Shown one piece after another: positions 55,963 to 64,000 of a stretch of 64,000 nt of DNA. The position numbers were made by a program, and so were the translations under genes. The stretch is from Auricularia sp. M13 (lineage: Eukaryota > Basidiomycota > Agaricomycetes > Auriculariales > Auriculariaceae). The first letter of the stretch is position 1, and every line of letters starts with the position of its first letter. The DNA lies in the NCBI GenBank assembly GCA_037042915.1, contig CM073200.1, positions 1,240,001-1,304,000 on the forward strand, written 5' to 3'. Under the pieces are notes generated by a model, which worked only from the letters and a program-made list of their open reading frames with translations, searched no databases and was not told where the DNA came from.

Positions 55963-57268
55963 ATGGCTCAGTCTAAACCCCTCGTCGTCATCTGCGACTC
56001 CTTAAGGACAGAGACGGGCCTATCTATGACCGAAGTGGTGAATGGGCACATGATTAGAGCTCTTCGTGAGCGTGCGGAGGTCGAATGGCCAACCTCGGGC
56101 AGAGCGCTCATCGATGCTCTCAAGAAACGGCCACACGCTGTGCTACTCACAGATTCCGCCGTACTCGAAATGACGCGGCCACCCTCCCCTCATGCTGCGC
56201 TCTTCGACTGGACGCGCTCGGGCGGGAACCTCGTCCTTTGCGGCCAGTTCAGCAACGCCACGCGAATGGACGAGCTGGATCGCATGTTCAAAGGCTGGGG
56301 ACTGGACTGGAAGCGCGGCTCGTATCACCGCACCGACTTCGCGCTGACACCCGGTTTTGCGCAGACGCCGGGCCTGCCTAGGAAGTACAATGCTAAAACG
56401 CTGCACGTTCGTGTTCCCCCGGCCGCACGCGTCTACGTCCCGGTAGACGGCGCCCGCACGCAGTCGATGGTCTTCGCCTCGGCTCAGGCTGACAATACCG
56501 AGGCAGCCATTGCGCGCGACGCGTGCGGCCAGGGTACTGTTTCCTGGATCGGGGACGTGAACGGCGAGGAAAAGTCGACGCCGATTGCGCTCTGGCTCGC
56601 AGGGTTGCCCCTCGAGGGGCCCTCGAAAGGGGACCGTTCTACCTTTGCGACGTTCACCATCCGCTGGAGCCCAACCACATCTTCTCGCGCTTCTGCTTCG
56701 GAGAGCATGGTGGCCATCGGTCGTGGCGGGTCTCCTTTCGCGTGGCATTTGCTCGCCGTCGGGCCTGGGGCAGAGACGCGCTCTCTCATCCAGCTATCTG
56801 AGCCTCCCGCCGAAGGCGACACCCGGCGACCTCCCAAGTATGCGCGCGGTGCTGTCTTCACCTGTCCAGTTGCGGTCCATGGAAACCGGCTCCTCATGGA
56901 TGAACTGGCGCGCGCAGGAATCGCTGAACATGGAAGCGGAATGGTCTTGCAAGGCGAGTTCCTGTCCGCTGTCCTTTACGAGGTGGCTGTTCCCGCCAAG
57001 GATCGCGTGCGTTGGTGTGCTGGGTGTGGGAAGTGGGAGAGGTTGGATGATCCCCGTTACCTGGGATGCTCGGGCTGCAAGGCGCGCTTCTATTGTTCAA
57101 CGACGGTGCGTTCACGTCCACCGAACCTGCTGGACACAGATTAATTAGTACTTGTAGTGCCAGGGTCAGGATTGGCGCGTATATCACAAATCTATCTGCG
57201 GCCTGTTGAAGCAGGGAAACGAGGTGGCGGTCGAGGCGCTGCGAGCCGCCTCCCGGGCTCGTGCATAA
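55963..57268 (+). CDS. MYND-finger protein, tandem paralogue 1
   Basis: The protein starts MAQSKPLVVICDSLRTETGL. A 330-residue region has an alpha/beta look: VNGHMIRALRERA, HAVLLTDSAVLEM, LFDWTRSGGNLVLCGQFSNA, WGLDWKRGSYHRTDF, NAKTLHVRVPPAARVYVPVD, CGQGTVSWIGDVNGEE, AWHLLAVGPGAETRSLIQL. The C-terminal MYND finger is WCAGCGKWERLDD, GCSGCKARFYCSTT, then after an intron CQGQDWRVYHKSICG; all zinc ligands are present. It ends ALRAASRARA at 57266-57268. MYND fingers bind proline-rich partners. The GG-turn pattern in SGGNLVLCG suggests a Rossmann or glutamine-amidotransferase-like fold (inference). The gene is adjacent and parallel to paralogue 2. Confidence 0.78.
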
Positions 57269-57449
57269 TTTACTTATGAGATCGATCATGTATGCTAACT
57301 TTTGCATAACACGGGCCCAATCAAACGATAGGAGCCCTTCCTTCTGGCAATACCACTTGGTGTTGGCCACTGCTAGTTGGGTTGGGTTTAGCGCCGGTGA
57401 AGGCGGGTCAACGGTATATTCCGAGGCTTCCCTTGTTGTTTTTAACGTC

Positions 57450-58718
57450 ATGAAGCCCTTGGTCGTCATCTGCGATAGCTTGCAGCGCGATGGTGCATAT
57501 ATGCTCGAGAGCATTAACGGGCACATGCTGCGGGCCGTGCGCGCACGCGCTCGGGTCGAGCTGGCGACATCTGGCCTGCAACTCATGGATCTACTCAAAC
57601 AGCAACCTCTCGCAGTCCTACTCACGGACCCGGCCGTCTTGAAACTCCAGAGGCCGCACGCCGCCCTGCTCGAATGGACCAGGTCTGGCGGCAACGTTGT
57701 CATCTGCGGCCCCTTCAGCAGCTGCGTCAGTTTCGACGACCGAGACAATATGTTTGCGGACTGGGGCCTCGACTGGCAGGGAGGTGACTACTGCCGCACC
57801 AACTTCGTGCTCGCGCCAGCATTCGCATCGACGCCTGGAGGATTGCCGAAGAAGTACAACGCGAAAACGTCTCACGTCCGTGTCCCGCCACACGCCCGCG
57901 TCTACGTCCCCGCGCCCAACGCGCGTACGCAGTCGCACGTCTTCGCGCCAGGAGACGTTGACCCGACCGAGGCGGCCGTGGCGCGCGACAAGTGCGTCGA
58001 CGGCACGGTGTCATGGGTCGGCGACGTCAACGGCGAGGAAGACTCGACGCCGATAATTCTGTGGCTTGCCGGGCTCCCGCTCGCGCCACCGCCCAAGCCG
58101 CCGCTCGTCGGCTTCGCCACAGCCACGATCCGCTGGAGCCCCGGTGCGCGCGAGCGCGAGGCGGCGCCGGAGCGCAGTGTCGCCATCGGGCGGGGCGGGG
58201 CGCCGTTCGTGTGGCATCTCCTGGCCGTGGGGCCCGGCGCCGAGACGCGGTCCATCTTGCAGCTGTCGTCCCCAGCGTCCAAGGAAGACACACGGCACCC
58301 GCCACTGAACACAGGCGGCACAGTGTTCTCCTGCCCCTGCCCCGACGAATATCTGCTCTTCAGCGAGCTGTCGCGCGCAGAGATGGTGGGCAAGGGGCGC
58401 GGCATGACGATGGAGGGCGGCAAGTGCGTATCCGCGCTCCAGGAAGTGCTCCTACCGCTAGACGATTGCGTGCGGTGGTGCGCCGGGTGCCGCAGGTGGG
58501 AGCGCCAGGGGGCGGACCGATTTTTGCGCTGCTGGGGATGCAAGTCCCGCTTCTACTGCTCGTCAACAGTGAGTGTCTCTTCCAGGCCCGAGGGCGATTC
58601 TAAACATACACGGTGTTAGTGTCAGAGCCGCGATTGGCGCGCGTACCACAAGTTCATCTGCGGACTGCTCAAGGAGAGCAAAGAGCCAGAGGTAGAAAGG
58701 CTGCGCTTGACGCTGTAA
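57450..58718 (+). CDS. MYND-finger protein, tandem paralogue 2
   Basis: Starts MKPLVVICDSLQRDGAYM and follows paralogue 1 along its whole length: INGHMLRAVRARA, LAVLLTDPAVLKLQ, LLEWTRSGGNVVICGPFSS, WGLDWQGGDYCRTNF, NAKTSHVRVPPHARVYVPA, DGTVSWVGDVNGEE, VWHLLAVGPGAETRS. The MYND finger is WCAGCRRWERQGAD, CWGCKSRFYCSST, then CQSRDWRAYHKFICG in a last exon after a short intron. It ends VERLRLTL at 58716-58718. The start ATG follows a run of non-conserved sequence, so I chose the ATG matching the paralogue start. Third positions here are more GC-rich than in paralogue 1. Intergenic spacing is only about 180 bp. Confidence 0.78.
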
Positions 58719-59341
58719 GCTGGAAGGCAGAGCGCGTTGGATAATGGTTAAACCCGCGTAAATGAACTCATTGTCTGTTGTTTGCCTAGTATCGTGACTG
58801 CAGTGCTGACGCGCTGACGGCTCTGCACATATTGCTGGTCCCGGTTGCTCATTGGCTGGCAGTGATGAACAGGGGCGCGGTGATGCCGGTCGCGAATGGC
58901 GCCCATAACAGAGCGTGCGTACTGCGCGCTGCAGTCGGTGAAGATTGACGGACAACATCAAGGGCGTGCTTACAAGGGATCCCTTGCATGCTGCAGGGGC
59001 AACTTTGGTGTTCCCTGGGCGCACTGAGCAAGGTGGGTAGTAGAGTGGCTCACAATATCAAGCGCCTGCAACTTGGTCTCGGTGATAAGGCGAATGCACT
59101 GCAACGGTACCGCAAGAGCCAGCGCGCCCGAGTCATAACCATGCTCAAAGCAGCAGCAGCGGCGGCGGCGCTGCGGTCTGGCCATGTTCTGTGGTGGAAA
59201 CCCGCAGGTCGTGTCAATAGCGCTGGAAACGCAGGTATGATATTCATGAGCAAAAGCACCGCCAGAGTTCCTTGTATACAGCAACAACGCGTTTACATCG
59301 AGTATTCCATCTTTGCTGTGGGAAGTCAGTATTATGAAGAG
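58719..59341. other. Intergenic stretch between convergent genes
   Basis: It holds a GCAGCAGCAGCGGCGGCGGCG triplet run near 59150-59171. No gene recognised; the plus frame here is the antisense of Rpt4 plus chance sequence. Confidence 0.4.
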
Positions 59342-60694
59342 CTACGACTCGATTTGCTTACTCTCGTGCTTCTTGGCCTCGCCAACCTTGCGCGCCGCCT
59401 TCGTCAAGTCCTCTTGCGTGATGTATTCGCGGTCGTCGCGAATGGCAAACATGCCCGCCTCGGTCACGACGTTGCGCAGGTCGGCCCCGTTGAAGCCGTC
59501 GGAGAGCTTGACGACGGCATCGTAGTCAATGTCGCCGCTTTTGCTGACGGGCTTGGCATGGATCTTGAGGATTTCGAGCCGGCCCTGCTCATTGGGCAGT
59601 GGAATCTCAATCTTGCGGTCCAGGCGACCAGGGCGGAGGAGCGCGGGGTCCAGCGTGTCTGGCCGATTGGTGGCCATGATGAGCTTGGTGCGACCGAGCG
59701 AGTCAAAGCCGTCCATCTGGTTGAGCAGCTCCATGAGCGTGCGCTGGATCTCGCGGTCGGCGCTCGTGCCCTCGGAGAAGCGGCGGCCGCCAATCGCGTC
59801 GATTTCGTCCATGAAAATCACGCACGGCTCGTGGTCGCGCGCGTAGCCGAACATCTCGCGCACCACGCGCGCGCTCTCGCCGATATATTTGTCGACAATT
59901 GCGCTAGACACGACTTTGAGGAAGTTCGTGTTGAGCGTTGCGGCGACCGCGCGGGCAAGAAGCGTTTTGCCCGTGCCGGGAGGGCCGTACAGCAGTACGC
60001 CCTTCGGAGGCTGGATGCCAACTCTTTGGAAGAGTTCCGGGTTGAGCAGCGGTAGCTCGATGACTTCGCGCAGCTCGCGAACCTGCTCGCTCAAACCTCC
60101 AATTCCTGCGAATGTCGCGCCTCCGGGGTCTTCGAGCGACATCTTGTATACCAGCGGATCGACTTCGCGTGGTAATATCCGCATGACGGTCAGAGTGGTC
60201 ATGTCGAGCGAAACACGAGTCCCCGCCTTAAGTTTCGAGACTGGGAGCGCCGGACGGAACGAAACGACGTATCGGGGACCAGACGAGGCTTTCACGATAA
60301 CTGCGAAAAATATAATATCAGAAATAGCCCAACAGGTGTCAGGACAACATACAGCGTTCGTCATCTAGTTGCTTCATAATTTCGCCAATTACCTGGCCGA
60401 CGGATTGGACGGCCTTCATGTCCTCTTCGGTCTTTGCAAACTCCTTTTCCAGGTCCTTCAAGGAAAACCGCACTGTACAGAGTTTAGGAGAATGGGACCC
60501 AGATGATTAAACAGTTTTTACGATTCTTCAAGCTTTCGCCCATCATCTCATGTTCACGCATTTTCTAACGTTCAAGATTGAGTACAATTTCTGTAGCAAT
60601 GTAACGAGCAGCTCCATACCGCCCTGTAAGCAGTCAATGCATTCTTCCTGCGCGGGTCGATAGCTGCGGCCGACGTCGACGCTTGGCCTTCCAT
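59342..60694 (-). CDS. RPT4: 26S proteasome regulatory ATPase Rpt4
   Basis: Exon 1 starts [20 protein letters not shown]. Later exons give [20 protein letters not shown] and [20 protein letters not shown], the Rpt coiled coil. Then come [20 protein letters not shown] (OB domain) and the AAA module: [20 protein letters not shown] (Walker A), [20 protein letters not shown] (Walker B), [19 protein letters not shown] (second region of homology). The tail is [19 protein letters not shown]. The phrase [20 protein letters not shown] and the OB sequence point to Rpt4 (PSMC6) rather than other Rpt subunits. It unfolds ubiquitinated proteins as part of the 19S base ring. Length about 390 residues is normal, with no damage. 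Confidence 0.95.
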
Positions 60695-61975
60695 GGTGTA
60701 TGAAGCTAAGAGGTGACGCGTCGTCGGATGTTGCCGCAGACCGCGTTCGCCCACAACTCCGACGACCTCACAGAAAAAAGGCTAAAATCTCCCAGCATCG
60801 CTCAGTTACCTCACCTCCTGGGCCCATGGTATATTGTAATCCGTTTTACTTATGCTGTAATTAGACTGTTCAATGCCGACTGACATGTTCACAGCTGATC
60901 AGCGTCTCACAGATGAATAACTTGCCAGCAAAGTAGCTTTTCCAACGAGCCAGGTGACCTTTCCGTGTTGGGTTGCTGCCCTTTGTGATCTGGCAGACAG
61001 TTGTCGAGCTCGGCATTCATCGCAAACGCTTACGCTGGCTGTTTGTGCGCCTCAGACCTAGGACCGAACAAGATATTCCGCGCCGTTGCCTCAACTATCA
61101 CCTTTATCCGACGTTCCTTATGGATTGTGCCTGGCCAAGGGTCTAGCCATCTGTTGCGCTGAGCTTTCTCTGTTTCCCACAGCCAAGTTGACGTTTCACC
61201 GTGCCGGTTACTCTGCGAGGCCGTGGACCGGGCGCTTAGAGCGCTTACAGGCCAAAGGACGACAAGGCGCCCCTTAATGGCGCCAGAATGGGACTGCTTG
61301 CTGGCAATATTTGTCGGTATCCTGAAAATCCGCTGCGGCGGTCCTGGCTTACGGCCACCAAGTTTATGCGATGCGATTCACAGCAGCGGATTTCATACCA
61401 TCTGCCCTTCTTGCTGTCCCGTTTCACCGGACCGGTGTCGCGCTCTCCGTCTTCAATCCGTACACCCCGCGTATGGCTCCGGCGTCTCATATTGTCATAC
61501 CTGCGGCTAAGTTTGGTTGTTCAGTACCTGACCTGGCGAGCGCGATCGCCCGCTGCGCTCGTGACTGCGCAAGTTCTTGTTTGGCGCACGGGGATCCTCG
61601 CGAGTCTCTGTCCAAAATGCCGTCGCACATGTCTCCCCAGAACCGAGCCTGCATGCTACGATTTCTGTCGAGCTGCTCGTGTGCCTCACCCATGCTGCCT
61701 GACTGGTTCAGGTGAATCACGCTGCTTTTTGACAGATCCAGCACCCGCACTGCCCTGTGTGAGACATTATGCTGCTTGACTTGACCTGATTTAACGCTGT
61801 GATGCGCTTTCGAGCTATCCTTTCCTGTGTTGTAATCCCCATGGTCCGCGGCGATGCCCAGCTCGCTTATTGTTACAGGACACCGCCAGGGCACATGAGT
61901 CGCAAGGCCCCTTTTGCGTAATTTTTGCTGCGAAACGGCTGTGAGTCCGGAAATTGGGGCAGTATTCACGTCGGC
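60695..61975. other. Intergenic stretch without a recognised gene
   Basis: Frames at 61288-61779 plus and 61487-61969 minus overlap and show no domain. The region includes divergent promoters for Rpt4 and the oxidase. Confidence 0.35.
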
Positions 61976-61983
61976 TATAAAAG
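61976..61983 (+). promoter_or_regulatory. TATA box of the multicopper oxidase gene
   Basis: TATAAAAG lies 70 bases before the start at 62046, a clear fungal TATA element. Confidence 0.6.
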
Positions 61984-62045
61984 CACGGTGTCGTTTTCTC
62001 TGTCCAGCATTGTCACAAGTCTTCTCTCGCTCCTTCTAATTCACT

Positions 62046-64000
62046 ATGCGCTCATCCAACAGCGTCATAGTCTTTTTCTCCGCGCTTCTCACTAGCTGCT
62101 TGGCTTTGTGAGTGGCCACAATGACATGCACCAATATCCCATGCTCATCGTCTCCGCCCACAGGTCAATAGCTCCTCAGCCCAGGTCGATTGCTCCCCAG
62201 CCTGACCACTATCCGACGAAATGTACCAACGACCAGTCGCGTCTATGCTGGGATGGCAAATATGATATCAACACCAACTATTACACGAGCGGTCCCCGCA
62301 CGGGCAAGACTGTCAGGGTGCGTATGGCTCCATCGGGATTGTCACGTCCCGCGCTCATGCATACATACCGACAGTACAACCTGGAGCTCAAGAACGTTAC
62401 CCTCTCCCCGGACGGCATTCCCACGCAGTTCCTCACGATCAATGGACAGATCCCGGGGCCGACGCTCTACGCGAACTGGGGAGACACCATCGAGGTCAAT
62501 TTTCCCCATGTGCAGCCAACTCCAGGATCTGACGAGGATGACTTGCAGGTGCACGTAACAAACAAGATGCACGACAACGGGTGAGTATTGTTCGTGTTAG
62601 TTTCCCGGGGGCAATCATTGAGACTATCGGTGTTTAGTACCAGCATCCACTGGCACGGCATCCGTCAGCTTCATACCAACAAATATGACGGCGCCAACGG
62701 CGTTACCGAATGTCCTCTTGCCCCAGGAGACACAAAGGTTTACAGGTTTGTCGCCGAGCAATACGGTATGCATCTTCTCCTTGGCTCTCGGGTCGGATGT
62801 TGACTGTCTCCTAGGGACTAGCTGGTACCACAGCCATTACAGGTGCGCAGCAATGTCGACGATCTAGACAGGCTGGATTTAAGTCATCCATCAGCGTTCA
62901 ATACGGCGACGGCGCTTGGGGCGCGATTCACATCAACGGGCCCGCGACTTCCGAGGTATGCAGTAACATTGCCTATGGGACGTGCCGACTGATTGTATCC
63001 TCAGTATGACATCGACCTTGGCACTATCACGCTCTCGGAGATCTACAACCAGACGGCGTTCCAGACGGGCTTCATCTCGCAGACCATCGAGCCCCCGCAG
63101 CCTATTCCTGCGCGCAACATTCTCATCAATGGCACGAACGTCAATGTGCAGAACCCTTCTCTGGGCAAGCGTTTCCAGACCACGTTCACTCCGGGCAAGA
63201 AGCATCGCTTGCGGTTCATCAACACGGCGGCAGACTGTGCGCTGCTATCCGCGCTACCAGACGAACTTGCTGACGCTCATTCCAGCGGTGTTCGTCGTAT
63301 CGCTCGACTCTCACAACATGACGGTCATCCAGAGTGACTTTGTCCCCATCCACCCGTACACGACGGATTCCATCTCCATTGCCATTGGCCAACGTTACGA
63401 TGTTATCATTGAGGCCAACCAGCCCGTCGCGAGCTACTGGCTCCGTACTGTCGTGCAGACTAACTGTGGCGAGACCAACGATAACACGCCGGAGCTGAAT
63501 CTCACTGGATTCATCGGTACATCTTCGTGATCTGATTCGGATGCAGAGAGCTAATCAGCATGGGACAGCTTACAAGGGATCCAAGGGACTTCCGACCACG
63601 AATGGCCCATTGCCGCCCACCAACCAAGATTGCCACGACGAAACACAGCTGGTGCCTTATCTACCGATAAAGGTCCCGAAGACCCAGTTAAGCAGCAGTG
63701 ATCAGTCTGTTGTCCCCATGAATGTCAGCGGTCCGGTCTCCGATGTCAACGACCTCGGCGATACTGTCACGCGCTGGCGTATTCACGGAGCCTCCATCGA
63801 TGTTGACTGGACGTACCCGACTCTCCAGCAACTCAAGGACCATAATAGGAGTACGCATGCGCTATATCTTATATGAATCCCGCTGTTGACTCTCGAGATA
63901 GCTAAGCCGTCAAACCCTATCTTCCTCGACAAGGCTGGCTACACGTATTGGATTATCGAGAACCAATTCATTGCGAACCATCCCATCCACTTGCATGGGT
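62046..64000 (+). CDS. Laccase-like multicopper oxidase, 3' end cut by window
   Basis: The signal peptide MRSSNSVIVFFSALLTSCLA is split from SIAPQPRSIAPQPDHYPTKC by an intron. Cupredoxin 1 has TQFLTINGQIPGPTLYANWG, then the copper motif TSIHWHGIRQ (about 62641) and TSWYHSHYS (about 62820, split by an intron). Domain 2 includes SVQYGDGAWGAIHINGPA and ARNILINGTNVNVQNP, then VFVVSLDSHNMTVIQSDFVP and RYDVIIEANQPVASYW. Domain 3 begins near SSDQSVVPMNVSG and reaches the third copper motif NHPIHLHG at the window end. The last HCH motif lies outside. Long N-terminal lead and sequence style resemble laccase-like or ascorbate-oxidase-like enzymes rather than classical white-rot laccases. It oxidises phenols or similar compounds with O2 outside the cell. 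Confidence 0.87.

Noticed and set aside
57902-58543. 213-codon minus-strand ORF
   Set aside because: Antisense shadow of MYND paralogue 2.
58988-60055. 355-codon plus-strand ORF
   Set aside because: Antisense to Rpt4; the minus strand has full AAA motifs, so the plus frame is by chance.
1-64000. Secondary-metabolite gene cluster or prophage-like island
   Set aside because: No polyketide synthase, NRPS, terpene synthase, P450 group or viral gene is visible; FAD oxidoreductase and multicopper oxidase are far apart and unrelated.

Overview
This window looks like nuclear DNA of a filamentous basidiomycete, most likely an agaricomycete. Genes are intron-rich, with many 45-60 nt introns using GT..AG ends. 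Two tRNA genes carry short canonical introns. The gene content is typically fungal: a ROM2-type Rho1 exchange factor, a Pho85-type cyclin, a G1 (eqolisin) peptidase, a LysM protein, a laccase-like multicopper oxidase, MYND-finger proteins and a kinase-WD40 fusion. I see no bacterial, viral or organellar signal. All gene models were spliced by eye from open frames and splice sites, so exon borders are hypotheses.

Left part (1-25.4 kb): accessory-looking and repeat-rich. It holds an exon-like tandem repeat (about 1.15-2.04 kb), a 603-bp hAT-type MITE with 8-bp target-site duplications, a PCL/Pho80-type cyclin, and two paralogues of an unnamed small protein family. A 23-exon gene at 12.5-15.1 kb has eight exon-intron-exon-intron units of about 220 bp in tandem. 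There are also a GCR1_C-type exon, a decayed CHD1-like helicase and a CaMK-type kinase. A near-identical 780-bp GACGGC-rich repeat occurs twice in inverted orientation. One copy ends at the inferred start codon of the cyclin and the other ends just upstream of the kinase. A second MITE with perfect 16-bp inverted ends lies at 24.9-25.4 kb.

Right part (25.9-64 kb): mostly ordinary genes. In order: a membrane-anchored FAD-dependent oxidoreductase; the Rho1 GEF with DEP-DH-PH-CNH domains; a small LysM protein; a tyrosine-kinase-like domain fused to WD40 repeats; a divergent kinase-like protein; a G1 peptidase; methylenetetrahydrofolate reductase; tRNA-Pro; a small WPxDP protein; F-box and lectin-like fragments; tRNA-Gly; a serine-rich hypothetical protein; a C2H2 regulator; a small acidic/basic protein; two tandem MYND paralogues; the proteasome ATPase Rpt4; and the 5' three quarters of a multicopper oxidase cut by the window end.

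The core genes (ROM2, MTHFR, RPT4) look intact and share no pathway. The window is a normal fungal gene mosaic, not a cluster. The most unusual structures are the exon-intron tandem array, the inverted repeat pair at two gene starts, and the kinase-WD40 fusion.
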